The translations under genes and the position numbers were made by a program. Under the pieces are notes generated by a model. That model was not told the DNA's origin. It saw only the letters and a list, made by a program, of their open reading frames with translations, and searched no databases. This document shows positions 33,561 to 46,200 of a stretch of DNA of 64,000 nucleotides, piece by piece. Source of the stretch: Dipteris shenzhenensis (Eukaryota; Polypodiophyta; Polypodiopsida; Gleicheniales); NCBI GenBank assembly GCA_047967505.1, contig CM106541.1, one strand, 5' to 3'. The stretch's first letter is position 1; each line of letters starts with the position of its first letter.

Positions 33561-36170
33561 AGCTCTCGGATTGTTGCAATGTGTTTCCACGAGCGAAAGA
33601 GGGAAAGGGAAGGTGGGAGAAGAGAGGGAGAAGGGGAGGAGAATTAATGGGGATGGAGTGGCAAACACAGGCACTACAAAGGAAACAAGAGAACTTCCAA
33701 AAACACTCTTGGAGGAGAAGAGGGAGCTTGTATTCCAAACTTGTGCATCCAACAATGAAGACCAAAGTCATCCACTTGGCCTTTTATACATGTCACCTTT
33801 TGAAGGGAGAGCCAATCCTAATCTCTTTATACTACTCTCTTTCCTCATTCTTTGCAATCAACTTGGGCAAGGTAAAATCCTAGCTCTATGGACTTGCCAC
33901 TATCCCTCAAATGACATTACTATCCACCAGCGGTGGCATATTGTTAATGATTCGGTTAACACATGCATTATCACGGATGCATGAACAATAGTAGAAAAAT
34001 AACCAACAAACATGTGAAGTTCAATGCATGTGTATAACGCTCCTAATAGTCCAAGAGATCAGTGAAATTAATCAACTGAGGTCAAACCTTGTCTCATGCA
34101 TCAATAAAAGAGATTTAATTAATGACCAGTGTCCTTTATAGACTCCAAGAACAAAAGAAATAAAAATTATGAGTTCTTCGTCACTTAAAAATCATTATAT
34201 TAAGTACCATTATGACCACATATTGCATTGTCATTATTACTAATGTAGACTAATACATACACTTTACTATACTAACTCAAGGGGTGCACTAATAAGAAAC
34301 CCTATATATCACGTGCGTTCAAAGGGTATTAAAAAAACTCCTGAACTAATAATTTTCCCCTAATAAAAACAACTCCTGTTTTTGTAATCCTGCTAAATTT
34401 TTTCAAAAAGTCAAATTAAAATACCCCTCCTTTTAAATACTCGTGGTACACAAAAATTATATAAGGTGAACCCCTCGAGTATACTAATACTAGCCTAAAA
34501 TGTGGAATAGTCTCTTTGAATCAATGTAACTTGTCAAACAGATAAGCCTCCTCTCAAGATCAAACAAGGCAAGATGGAGTGTCTAAAAGTCTCATGTCCT
34601 AGTGAAGCTATAGCAATACCGGATCAATTGGCATCCATAATTTCTAGCTTCCTCTTGAAATTGGTTTTCTGTCAACACACTTGCTAAAAAAGAATTCTTG
34701 CTGAGAAAGAATCCAACTCACATCATAGGTCATAGAAAATTTATGTACACCATTATGAATAAATTTGTCTTTCACAAGCCCATATCATGACCTAGGCCCC
34801 AAAGTGTGACAGCATTTAACAAAATAAATAAATACAAGAATAATCAAGGCAAACATAGGAAATGATCACGATGAAATTATACACACACACACACATGAGA
34901 ATGATTGGACACACTTGTACCATTCAATGTACATACATACAATAAAATTATGAAGCAACTACATAGATTTCAACAAGAATAAGCCCCTTCAAACTTGTAT
35001 TTTTAGAAGGGACCTAGTACTTCTAGTCACCGCCAATAACCTATTGGCCACAAGATATGGCAATGTAAACATTGAACTAGAATGCCTTCAACATATTATC
35101 CCAATGCTAAGATCAATAACCCTTCAAAATCTATACATTGCTCAGACAAAATAAAAGATGTTGTATTACAACAAAACATTCTACCTCAATGGTTTGAACC
35201 ATTCTAGGCCAAGCATTGGAAGAGCAATCTTCCTTAAGGAAGACAAGACCATAGAGGTGACATAACTTGAATATCGAGAGATTCTATTAGTCTATACACT
35301 CTCTGGGTCCACCATTTGCAAAATTGTAATGTGTGTCAAAGTGTGTGTGTGTGTGTGTGCGTGCGCGCGTGTCTTTCTTGCCTGTCATCTCTTTACTATA
35401 GCTAGACATTACCATGAATAAAGAACAACTTCTGTATTGTGACAATTGTGTGGCCCGCTATGATATGCGTTCTCAATACCTTTCCTTTCTTCAACCTAAC
35501 AACTTGGCTGGGTAGTGTTTTGAGCATACTGCCCTACCCAAAAGGAAGAACGTGTGCTTACTGCCTAAGGGCCCCAAACAATCCATTATCAATATCGAGC
35601 ATAAGTTTGACTATTCATAAGAAAAGAAAAGCCTAGAAAGAGAACGAAAGAAAAGGGAAGGATAACATGCTTTTAGAGAATAAAGCACAAGATGCAAGAC
35701 ATACTATAATAAATTTTAAAAACAAGAGTATCGAAAACGGGATTGTATTTGCATCTGCAGTGACTACAATGTATGAAGGCATTGGGGCGGCCAGTTTGAG
35801 AAGGAAAGGCAGTTTGGAACATGGAGTTGTGTAGGATAGAGGAGGGCAGGGCACAGCTCCAGAGGGTGTAGAGTGACACGGACCATTATAATCGCGAAGA
35901 GCAACGAGAAAAGAATGAAATCGTAGATGTCTGTAGAGTACTGTTTGAAGCTACTCTCCATCTTTTTAAGCTTCACATATGTACTTTTTAATGAAAGTAC
36001 ATGTCATGAATTGTTTGGACTCCCATGTATTTCAAAAGTATCGTCTCCATATTTTCTTCCGAAATGTCATCCACCTGAGGGCATAATAACATAACAAGTG
36101 ACAATATATTAACAAATTCAAAGCAAATGATTTAAATAATCAAGCCTAATGTAAAAGGCTATTACATACT
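33561..36170. other. Non-coding AT-rich region
   Basis: No gene is supported. It contains an (AC)n tract at 34880-34896 and a (GT)n tract running into GTGCGCGCGTGTC at 35339-35372. A GA-rich stretch at 33585-33650 adjoins the gag fragment and could belong to its leader. Confidence 0.6.
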
Positions 36171-36926
36171 CTTTTATACTCGCTTGAAATCGTAGTCACC
36201 TCCATGTCTGTACCTTGAATATCTTTTAAGTTCTAATTCATATAAAAAATTGAGATTAAAATCAAGGTATAAAGACTTCAAATCATAGAAAATAAATTCT
36301 AAATATAAGAATACCTTGCATCTCTTTCCTTGGGATTTATCACTTCTTTGCATGGTCTTCTGTTCTAAGTGATCTCTCATTTTTTCACTCACCTATGAAT
36401 GATAAACAACTAGTGTTAATGCCATTGGAAAGAATTATGTAAAGAATACAAGCATACAAAGTACTTGCTTTACTTTTAAAGCGTATTGCATAAACGAAAA
36501 CTTTTACCTTTCTCTTTCGTTCACTTTTTCTAGACATTTCATTCGTAGAATCAATCACATTTGATATTGGATCCTAAAAATGTGACAAAATTAAATTAAA
36601 ACTTGTCTAAAAAGAATATGCTGATCACAATTGAATCAAAGAAAATAGCTTCAATCATAAGCATATCTAAAAGATAAAGGCAATTCATACCTTATCTTCA
36701 TTTGTACTGATGTCACCATGAAGCATCTTAGAAAATGTCATCTCATTCATATCAGCATTCGCCTCACCATAAGAATCCTGATATAAAATATTCAAGATAG
36801 ATGAATTGTGAATAATTGAATGGTTAATAATACTTTTTCAAAATAGAAGAAAACTCATGATTGAAACTTACACACTTGATCAAAGTGATAATACTCAAAT
36901 CCTTCGAATCTCTTCGCCATGAACTT

Positions 36927-37638
36927 CATTAGGAAAAAAGGGAGCTCATTTTGGGGCCCTGTAAGAAATTCACTATTTTCTCTTTTCTCTCTCTACAAAA
37001 GCAAGAAAATATGGATACTTGCATGAGAAATGTCAGTGTGAAAAGGAATAAATATATTCTTTCACATGCTTTACATTCAATGTTCATATAAGAGCAACAC
37101 TTTTCTGTGTAGAATTTGATGATTCTAACACCGCAGACGCGTCCGAAACGGCCCAAAACCCAAAAAACGGCACTGGAAACGCTGGAATCGGACATCCGGA
37201 GGCCCGGAAACGGCCAAAAAAGGCCAAAAAGTGGGATTTGCAGCAAAACGCGATCTGGCACCTTTGGAAATTTCAAAAGGTGCCAGATCGCATTTTGCTG
37301 CAAATCTCACTTTTCGGCCTTTTTTGGCCGTTTCCAAGCCTCCGGATGTCCGATTCCAGCGTTTCCAGTGCCGTTTTTGAGGTTTTGGGCCGTTCCAGAC
37401 GCGCCTGCGGTGTTAGAATCACCAAATTCTGCACAGAAAATAAAATTTTAAAAGATTCAAATTAGATCACCTCATTAATGTGACATGCTTCTACGAACAT
37501 ATAGTACTATTTCTTTTTCTTATTTTCATCTTCTTTTGTTGAATTTTCAACGTTACGTTGGCCCACTCCTGATTGGTTGAGAGCCTATTTTCTCTCTCTT
37601 CTAAAAGGCCCCAAAATGAGCTCCCTTTTTTCCTAATG
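36927..37638. mobile_element. MITE with 32 bp terminal inverted repeats
   Basis: A perfect 32 bp inverted repeat lies at 36927-36958 (CATTAGGAAAAAAGGGAGCT and on, ending TTTTGGGGCC) and at 37607-37638. The element is 712 bp and encodes nothing. It lies in an intron-like gap of locus U. No target duplication is evident. Its centre holds a second, much longer inverted repeat (37108-37435), so it is probably a nested insertion or a composite foldback. Confidence 0.85.
37108..37435. repeat. Long near-perfect hairpin (foldback)
   Basis: Two arms of about 160 bp meet at about 37267, around a short loop at GGAAATTTC. The ends are TGATTCTAACACCGCAG.. and ..GCGGTGTTAGAATCACC. The arms are GC-rich compared with their surroundings and differ at few positions, so the insertion looks young. 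A transcript would form a long double-stranded RNA and a potential small-RNA source. Confidence 0.9.
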
Positions 37639-37714
37639 ATCTATCTACACAAAAGAACATATGATTTTATTAAAGAAAACATTTTATATTCTTTATAAAA
37701 TTAAAAACATATCT

Positions 37715-38365
37715 TTTATTGGAAATGCTTCAACAACCTCAAATGTTGGACATCCTTGTCCATAAAATTCTCCTCCAATAGAAACTGAATTTCTAATAGA
37801 CTACCAATGAATTAAATAATCCAAGTAAGATGTCACATAAATTACACGAAAAAGTATAATTTTTTACTAAAAGTAGAGAACCATTCAAGGTATTAATATA
37901 AACATACCTTCTCTGAAATTGGATTACGTGGAGACTCGTCAATACAAGGAGTAGTTGCTTGAGGCTCCATATATCTCTAAAAAGTTCCAAATAGACATAC
38001 AAAATTTTATTAAACTCATATATCACTTTGAAATCCAAAGGAATGAGAACTTAGTTCAATTGGCATATGATATTCCTAATTTTTCTTGGAAAAACATATC
38101 TTTCAAATGCGTCAACAACCTGAGATGTTGAATATCCTTGTTCATGAAATTCCCCTCTAATAGAAATAGAATCTCCAATACACTGCTAAAGAGTTAAATA
38201 ATCCAAGTAAGAAGTGGCATAAATTATGCAAATAAATACAAAATTTTTACTTCATGCTAGAGAACCATCAAATGTGCTGAACATACCTTCTTTGAAATTG
38301 AATTGTGTGGAGACTTGTCAATACAAGGACTAGTTCCTTCAAGCTCCATATTTCTCTGAACTTTG
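37715..38365 (-). repeat. Tandem exon-intron duplication in locus U
   Basis: Segments 37,715-37,985 and 38,100-38,365 are diverged direct copies with a period of about 384 bp. Each contains a CAACAACCTCAAATGTTG-like end, an intron core TTAAATAATCCAAGTAAGA and a coding exon ending in a GTATG donor. Confidence 0.8.
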
Positions 38366-38989
38366 CTCATTTCGTCCTTTGAAACACAATAGAATACATT
38401 GGCTAGATATATCTATATTACAAAAATATAGTTTTATAAAATATCACATAATTGAAAGGCCAACTCACATTATTTACAAGGGTCCTCTTCTTCGAGTATT
38501 TCCTGCTAGACTGCTTTGAGGAGATCCACCACCTGTATATATCTTCCTCTTTCTAGCTATATTTAACTCCACTAAACTTTAGAGGCACTATCTCATGATG
38601 ACGCTCATGGATGATGCCTTTAATATGCTGCTGTTCTTCCTTTTTATGCCGTAGATCTATAACAGTCTCTATTCCCTTGAACCACCTTCGTACGTGATGG
38701 TAGTTTTCTAACAATAGAGAATGCTAGTCTCTAAAGCACTTTTCTAGGAGCTCTTTCCCATATAGCTTGTTCTTATCCCTACTATTCATTTTGGGTGGTT
38801 TAAACACCTCATCATATGTAGGTGTAAAACTTGCCCCTGAGATCGGAGGAATAGAAACTTGAGATTTATCTTGCAAAGAGAGATGCTCCTTGTTCTCTTT
38901 GAAGGACACATCCTTTGATGCATCTCCCATAGGCATTTTCCCTATATAAAAAACATACATGCCATATATTCAGCCACCTAGATTCTCCA

Positions 38990-39390
38990 AGTGCATAACA
39001 TACATGCTTACAAATCAACCCCTTCTTTCTCTAAATGCAATGAATATAGCCCATAAATTCATAAAACAGTTATCTTCACCCAAAAATTCAGCCTTCTCCC
39101 TTAAATCCAAATGCGTAAATTCAGCCTTCTCCCTTAAATCCAAATGCATAAATTCAGCCCCCTCCCTTACATCCAAAAGCATAAACATACATGCCATAAA
39201 TTCAGCCCCCTTCTCCCATATATTCAACCCCCTCCCTTACATCCAAAGGCAAAAACATACATGCTATAAATTCAGCCACCTTTTTTCTCCAAATGCATAA
39301 CATACATGCTTACAAAATCAGCATAACATACACGTTCAACCCCTTCTTTCTCAAAATGCATAACGTAAATCCAACAAAAAATGACATACC
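38990..39390. repeat. Minisatellite with CATAAATTCAGCC units
   Basis: Irregular units of about 35-50 bp (CATAAATTCAGCCCCCTCCC, TTAAATCCAAATGCATAAA, AACATACATGC) repeat through an intron-like gap of locus U. Confidence 0.85.
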
Positions 39391-39492
39391 TTTAATTGAA
39401 CTAACCATGGAATCCATGAGTCCAAGGAAACTTGCATCTTCACTCATCATTTTCTTTAGTAGCGCCGCCATGTCCATGTTGTTGCTAGCCAT
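39390..39492 (-). pseudogene. Locus U, short Met-rich exon
   Basis: MASNNMDMAALLKKMMSEDA and on, ending SSIKG before a GTATG donor near 39390. It looks like a first coding exon, possibly of the accessory gene at 36174-38945. The function is unknown. Confidence 0.4.
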
Positions 39493-39657
39493 CTTGATCA
39501 TGCACAACATAAGCATAAAAAAGCATAGTTATTGTTAGTATCAAATAAAAACACACAAAATAGAAATAGATGTAAAAGGAAATCAAATACAAATACGTAC
39601 CAAATCTGTTTTCGAATTCCTTGAATGATGTTAACTTCATGTATCCTAGCTACATGC

Positions 39658-41414
39658 CTAAGATTGCCACATGATAGGAACTATCTTGGCTTTGCCCTGA
39701 AATACCATGTTCTTTGTCTTGATAACATTCCACGTCTCTTTGACAGACACACAAAACCACCAATCCTTCCATTCATTGTCTTCCATCGAGACCTTCCATC
39801 TCTTTTTCTCAGGGTAAACTAGCTTTAGCCATGCTACTTTAACTTGATTTAGCATGTGATCCACATCTCTGACAATGGCATACTTGAGATCATTTGGTGA
39901 GCATATTGTATCAAGATAAGACTTCAATAAAACAATATCATTCTCCTCTAGCCAAGGAGGAATACATCCAATGCAACCAGGCTCGATTAAACATGTTCTC
40001 AATCCTAAATCTTTTGTCTCATATGCAATGATACCACCTCCATGCTGTAGAGGAATAAACTTATGCAATAAAGAACTAATTGGCCTTATACAATTCCAGG
40101 TGTATGGCAAATATGCATTTTGTAGGACACTCAGCCAGTGGTGCCATCAACATCTAACCTTTCATATCCTCTTTCAACAACAATGTGTTGCCTATAGTAG
40201 TGTGCTCCAAAGAATAGTTGCATGTCACCATTATGCTAAAAGGAAAAAAACGATGCTATACACGCTTTCCAGTGTCCCACACTAGAGACTAATGTTGCAT
40301 CCTCTTCAGACTTTACGATAACCTTATCTTCAATCTTATAAACCTCACCCTTGAACATAATTTTCTTGTATTCTGTTACTCTCTCAAATCCCGAATTGAA
40401 GATTTTGCTCTACATACCTTCTTTCCTCACTTGTTGCGTATCTAACTTTTGGCTTCTTTCTTGCTATTACAATACCCTTTTGGCTAATGACTCTTTGGCA
40501 AGGATAGTCTTTCGCATGCAATGTAGCTAAACTCCATAAATGTTTCACTTTTTCAATGGAGGATACATGTATCAATCCTAATGAATGCCATTGAGTATAG
40601 TCATAACATCCATGTTTATCCACTAAATATCCATCTGGGACTGAAAGAACTCCATGAAACTCTTTCAACATCCTTTGATGAGGAAACAACCTATCAGCAT
40701 CTTCTTGAATATGTAGAAAGACCCATGTGAAAAATTTCCTTCGATGATAGTTTGCATATGAAATCTCATTGTCCTTATTGTTTGTTTTGATGCTAGCATA
40801 TGTTGAGACTATACGCTCATATATGTAGCACCAAAACCCATCGTGGCTGCCATGTCACAAAATATCATCAAGAAATTCTCCGAAACCTGCAACATGTTAT
40901 CCTCTTCATCATCCAACCTATCCTCTCCTAAAGCATCCATGTTATCCTCTTCATCATCCAACCTATCCTATTCATGCATATCAGTAAATTGATCGTTTCC
41001 TTCCATCTGATGCATAAGCTCATTATTCTCCTCTTCTTTAGGTCTAGAAAAGCTAAAGTGTGGAGCATGCAAACCAAGATTTTCTGCAATAGTTTCAAAT
41101 TGCTCATCAACTTGCATATGCCTTGCATAAGTTGATGGAGCGACCAAGCGGCCACCATGGCAATAAGTTTCACATCTACACCATACCCACCTCTGTTGAT
41201 TAGATGATTCAATGAGGTCTTCATTCACTATAGTATCATTGTCAATAGAGTTCTCCTCATTCACATTCCTCAAAATTGATGCGTGTAAGTTTCCAATGGA
41301 GTCTTGTTGTAAATGCACATAATACGTTCTTCGGCTCACATCTTGATAGCCAAGAGGCGAATGCCTACACCTATAATTGCATCTACATCTCCGTAGGCTA
41401 TCATCTGTTGCCAT
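39658..41414 (-). pseudogene. Locus U, transposase-like N-terminus and BAH-like segment
   Basis: It starts MATDDSLRRCRCNYRCRHSP at 41414. Two Cys/His modules, RCRCNYRCRHS..RRTYYVHLQ and WCRCETYCHG..STYARHMQ, resemble the N-terminal zinc modules of the E and T TNP2 proteins. An acidic region follows with a duplicated DRLDDEEDNM (40906-40970). After a gap comes a segment with VRYATSEERRYVEQNLQFGI and FKGEVYKIEDKVIVKSEED, then VGHWKACIASF and MQLFFGAHYYRQH, which fits the start of a BAH (bromo-adjacent homology) domain. The last part reads YETKDLGLRTCLIEPGCIGC and WKDWWFCVSVKETWNVI and I do not recognise it. The TNP2 catalytic core is absent, so there is a large internal deletion. Stops and frameshifts are frequent. 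Confidence 0.45.
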
Positions 41415-41459
41415 CTGGAATAAGGCACATGAAATCATAAATAAAACACCCTAGAGAAC

Positions 41460-43460
41460 AAACACTTACATAAGCTCAACAAAGTCCATCACAAGCATAG
41501 AGACATAGCATTTATAAACATGTATAAACACATTTAAAATAAACACACATAGTAGGGTCCTAAGTATGGGCAACTAGTGCCAGTCGTATAGATGGCCTCC
41601 CAACAGATATCATCAAAGTAGCCTCACCCATGGTAAAACTGTAGGTAAGCCATTGTAGGCCATGCAAATGCACACCCTAGCAATGACTCCATGGATAAAG
41701 AAGGACTATACCCGTGAGATTTTGTCACTTCTAGTACTTTGCTCCCACACATAGGAGCATAGATACGTGTCTAGCATAGCATAAGTGCATAGCATATCAT
41801 AACATAAAAATGAAACTACCATACCATAAGCAAATAAAAGAAATATTGCCATACCATATAGACAACAAAGTCCATCACAAGCATAGAGACATGGCATTTA
41901 TAAACATGTATAAACACACATAAAATAAAAACACATAGAAGCATAAATAAAAGCATAAAGATTTTAAACATGAGCTTTATATTATACATTTAAAAACAAA
42001 AGCATTGTAACAATCGTAGAATTAAACACGAGCTTTATATTTATATACATTTTAAAACTAAATTTGTTCCTATCTACTCTTCCAATCTTAGAATACATGC
42101 CTATTTTAAAATTACTTTAAAATTAAGGAAAAGTAAAGGCACACATGTAATTGCAAAGGTTTACTTTAGCATGATAGGCATAGAAGCATAGGCATGCCTA
42201 CACATAAGCATAATTTCCAGACAAGCATAGGCACATAAGCATTCACATTGGCATAGAAACATAGACATGCATAGGCAATGGCATTCACATAAAGCATAAA
42301 GCAAATAGAAGCATAGGCAAATAGGCAAGCATAGGCTAGCGGGTATAGAAACATAGGCAAATAGGCAAGCGTAGACTAGCACATATAGAAGCATAGGCAA
42401 GCATAGACAAATAGAAGCATAGGCAAATAGGCATTCACATAAAGCATGTAGAGACATAAGCAAGTGTAGACTAGCACATATAGAAACATAGGCAAGCATG
42501 GGCAATGGCATTCACATAAAGCATAAAGCAAATAGGCATTCACATAAAGCATATAGACATATAGAAGCATAAGCAAATAGGCATAAAGCATAAAGTGGGC
42601 ATTCACATAAGCATATAGACATATAGAAGATAGACATAGGCATACATAAACTTAAAGAATAGGCATAAAGCAAATATGCATAGGCAAATAGGCAAATAGG
42701 CAAATAGGCATAGGCATTCACATAGGCATAGGCAAATAGGCAAATAGGCATAGGCATTCACATAGGTACTAAATTAAGGAAAAATAAAGGCACGCATGTA
42801 ATTGCAAAGGTTTACTTTAGCATGATAGGCATAGAAGCATAGGCATGCCTACACATAAGCATAATTTCCAGACAAGCATAGGCATATAAGCATTCACATT
42901 GGCATATAGACATATAGAAGCATTGACACAGGCATACATGAACATAGATGCAGACATATATAAACTTAAATCATAGGCATTAAGCATAAAGAAGGCATCC
43001 ATAAACATTTAAAGAGTAGATCCATAAAGCATAAAGCATAAAACATTCACATAAAGCATTCATTAAATAGGCATAGAAGCATAGACTAAAGAAGCATAGG
43101 CAAATAGGCATTCACATAAAGCATAAATTTAATAGGCATTCACATAAATCATATATTTGCATTCACATAAAGCATGTAGAGACATAAGCAAGCATAGACT
43201 AGCACATATAGAAACATAAAGCATAGAAGCATAAGGCATGAACATCAAGCATAAAATAAGGCACGCAATGGCATTCATTAAATAGAAACATAAAGATATA
43301 GAAGCCTATAGAAATATAGAAACATAATGCAAAGATATAGAAGCATATAGAATTATATAAATATAGAAGAATAAAAATGTACAAGCATATTATAGAAATA
43401 TAGAAGCATACACATGGCAAAACATGATTAGGCATATACAAATTTATGGCAACATCTTTG
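41460..43460. repeat. GCATAGGCAAATAGGCA minisatellite
   Basis: Words GCATAGGCAAATAGGCA, TTCACATAAAGCATA, AGAAGCATA and CATATAGA repeat irregularly. Longer duplications are superimposed: 41479-41550 recurs at 41869-41945, and 42130-42260 recurs at 42790-42905 (about 660 bp apart). It lies upstream of the locus U start codon, as the E satellite lies upstream of its gene, and it shares the word GCATAGGCAAATA with the E1 satellite. Confidence 0.9.
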
Positions 43461-45150
43461 ACAAGATTTGTGGCATGGGAGGCATATATATTAAGAGATA
43501 GGATTACTTTAGGATAGAAATTAAAATGGGGGTTAATGCTCGAACATTCCTTGGTAAATGGATCGAATTAGTATATACTAACCTGGAAATTGCTGCCCAA
43601 GGTGTGTCGCAATCGACCTGTTGGGAGTTGACCTAAGAATGTATACGAACGTATGCCCCGGTCGCGAGCTGCTTCGAATGGTGCGTAGCAGCTAGTATAC
43701 ACATGTACAAATATATCACCCTTTTAAATTAAGCCTCCATGCGCAATCAAGTGTACTGTATAATCATGAAAAATGACGTGGTATACTAGCCTTAGTGGAC
43801 GAAAAACGACTAGCTCTGAGCAGGGACTTCTTACCTTCAAATTAATTAAGCCTCCATGTCCAATCGAGTGTACTGTATAATCTCGAGCAGTCGACGTCGT
43901 ACAGTAGCAATTTAATATATATGGCGCACAGATGCAGCGAGGAGTCAACTAGACAGTAGCGTATAATAGCTGGCTGAGTGAGCATATGCTGTAGGATAGC
44001 TAGGGCATGCACAGATTCGAGCCTCGAGGAAAGAATGAAGGTGGACGGTGCAGGCGCAGTATAGATTTCGAATCTGAAGTCCGGTCCGGTCCGCGAGACA
44101 GCTACAGATTGCTAGCAGCTAGCTGATTGCATTACTATACTGCTTTGTCGATTGATGCATGGAGGACCTTGCAGTCATCGATTGATGCAGGACTAGCGAG
44201 GACCTTGCAGTCATGATCGATGATCACTCCAAAACAGCGCCGCATAGATTCACTTCAGCGCTTTGATGACCTTGCAGTTGATGCGAGATGAGGTAGCTCA
44301 GGAAGGTACAGGGAATGTAGAGGTAAGGCCGGATATGGGAACCTCGAGTCATGAGCAGGTAGGGGTTAGCTATTACCGTTGTGAGTGGTGAGCAGTAGAA
44401 TGAGCTATTTGGGATAGATTTGGGGGAAATCTCTTTTCCCCTATTTTCCCGCTTCCCTCTTTCCTCTTCCCTCTCAAATTTTTGGGCCCTCTCCCCTCTC
44501 AAATTTTTGGGCCCTCTCCCCTCTCAAAATTTTGGGCCTTGCACCTTCCATGCTCCATGCTTGCACCTTCCATGCTTCTTAACTTCTATTCTTGTCTAAG
44601 TCGAATGGCCTATGTTAAAGCCCATCAAATTTTGAGTATTCTTGAGCTTAGGAGTCCTTAAGAAACTGAGTATTCTCTCTCGGATTGGCTTCCCAGTCTA
44701 AACTCTATTAATTAATTAGTCATTCTTCCTACGATGGCTCAATGAACATAACCTCAAGCACTTAATTCACATTAATATTAACCTAATTAACCTTAATATT
44801 AACCCTTTTAACTTAATTAAGGTTAACACTTTCAATTCACCATAGCACTTACACCTCATAATCTTAGAGTTTACATTAACCCATTAAAATTTCCAGTATG
44901 ACGTTGCGAATATATATATAAATGAGTTGCCTTTTATATTATTTGTATTGCAAAACCACCGGTTTACATCATATTCCAAACCATACAAAATCTACAATCT
45001 TCATACAAAATTTTAACCAAAAGTTTCAAGCTATGTGTATGCCGTTTTTGGATTTGGTGACTAACAACAGATAATCTGGCATGCGAGTGCTGCTACTCTG
45101 ATTTTGTGCTCCTTGCCATAGTCCATATTAACTACCCTTGAAAGGGGCTC
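43461..45150. other. Non-coding region with small repeats
   Basis: No gene is supported. A 65 bp segment near 43735 (TTAAGCCTCCATGCGCAATC and on) recurs diverged near 43852. CGATTGATGCAGGAC / GGACCTTGCAGTCAT words repeat at 44,140-44,220. Three tandem units of about 31 bp, CCCCTCTCAAATTTTTGGGC, lie at 44,470-44,540. The rest is AT-rich. Confidence 0.7.
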
Positions 45151-45399
45151 TACAAGGTGATGTTGATGGCATCCTTGTGGTGTTAAGTATCAAGGTTTAT
45201 TTGTGGAAATGAGATTTGAGCTTCAACTTCCATTTGGTATTTGGTGGAGTTTTCCTTTCAAGATCAACCAAAGTTATCAACCTTGGTCGCTAAGAGCCTT
45301 TGCACCTTGCCCAAGTATCTTGTAAAAGTTCAAGGATTTGGATCTACTCACTTGCTATCTAATGGAAGTCCCGCTACATTGTTTTGATCTAGCGGGTAT

Positions 45400-45860
45400 A
45401 TTGTTGGCTAGAGGCATATTGTGGGATCATTTGATAAGTTCATGTATGGGTTCGATGTTCATTTGATAAGTCCCTTGCATACACCAAACAAAAGGTTTGT
45501 ATGATGGTATGCCTTCCACACACCAAAATAGACCCTTGCATAGTCCCTTCAAGTTAGATAATGTAAGTCTAATGGTATGACTTCCACACGCCAAATAGTG
45601 GGATCATTTACTAAGATCATGTACCCCATCTTCCTTACATGCTTGCACCATAGTGGAATCATTCGATAAGTTCATGCAGGACTTACCTTCAGGTTATCGA
45701 ACCATACAACCAGATGTAACTTGCATAGACCACCAAAATTTGGGATCATTTGATAAGTTCATGCAATACTTACCTTCATGTGATTTCCATACACCCAGAT
45801 TTCCTGTGCATAGACCTACCAGAATGTGGAATCATTTGATAAGTTCATGAATCCCAGCTT
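45400..45860. repeat. Diverged minisatellite with GATAAGTTCATG
   Basis: GGATCATTTGATAAGTTCAT recurs at about 45425, 45655, 45745 and 45830, with GCATACACC and CTTCCTTGCAT words between. Units are about 90-110 bp. It precedes the Harbinger remnant. Confidence 0.8.
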
Positions 45861-45906
45861 CCTTGCATACATCCTCATCATGTGGTCCATCAAAGCAATC
45901 TTCATG

Positions 45907-46200
45907 TTATGGCACATCCCCAACTATGAGTAGACTATTGTGCAAAATGCAACATGCCACTATACTCCTTGCGACCAACTTGGGCTTTGGGTATGTGCTA
46001 GGGGTCTCATACAGACTGATGAACCATGGTCTAAGTGCATATACACGATATCCAAGGATGTACTCTCGAATGCAAAAATCTGCATCAACAAAAACGAAAC
46101 TTTGTAGGATGTTGGGTTCATCGGGTATGTCCGTGCAGGTTGCAACAAAATGTATGTGATCCGGTCGAGATATGTCTACAGCAATGTGAAGTTTGTAATT
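45907..46200 (-). pseudogene. PIF/Harbinger transposase C-terminal fragment
   Basis: The segments PDHIHFVATCTDIPDEPNIL, DADFCIREYILGYRVYALRP and VARSIVACCILHNSLL match the end of DDE_Tnp_4-type (PIF/Harbinger) transposases, whose last motif is a V.CC.LHN-like stretch after a YILG..GY segment. The Ala-Phe-Gly segment usually between them is missing. Only about 90 codons are left. Confidence 0.5.

Larger units (their letters stand above)
36174..38960 (-). pseudogene. Locus U, multi-exon accessory gene remnant
   Basis: Short exons with good GT..AG borders lie on the minus strand. They are MPMGDASKDVSFKENKEHLS through YDEVFKPPKMNSRDKNKLYG and RRWFKGIETVIDLRHKKEEQ (38945-38555); two related exons containing MEPQATTPCIDESPRNPISE (37912-37970) and MELEGTSPCIDKSPHNSISK (38288-38350); DSYGEANADMNEMTFSKMLH (36690-36778); DPISNVIDSTNEMSRKSERK (36508-36570); and VSEKMRDHLEQKTMQRSDKS (36318-36394). 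I do not recognise the protein. Charged, low-complexity exons next to a transposase-like N-terminus suggest the accessory gene of another CACTA-type element. A foldback element sits between its exons. Confidence 0.45.

Noticed and set aside
35339-35372. Possible Z-DNA element at a GT/GC run
   Set aside because: It is an ordinary short microsatellite with no other signal.
37108-37435. MicroRNA precursor
   Set aside because: The arms are about 160 bp and nearly perfect over their whole length, which fits a foldback transposon or siRNA source better than a miRNA.
42130-43450. Cys/Tyr/Leu-rich secreted-peptide-like ORFs on the minus strand
   Set aside because: They translate GCATA minisatellite words; frames have no start context or conserved pattern.
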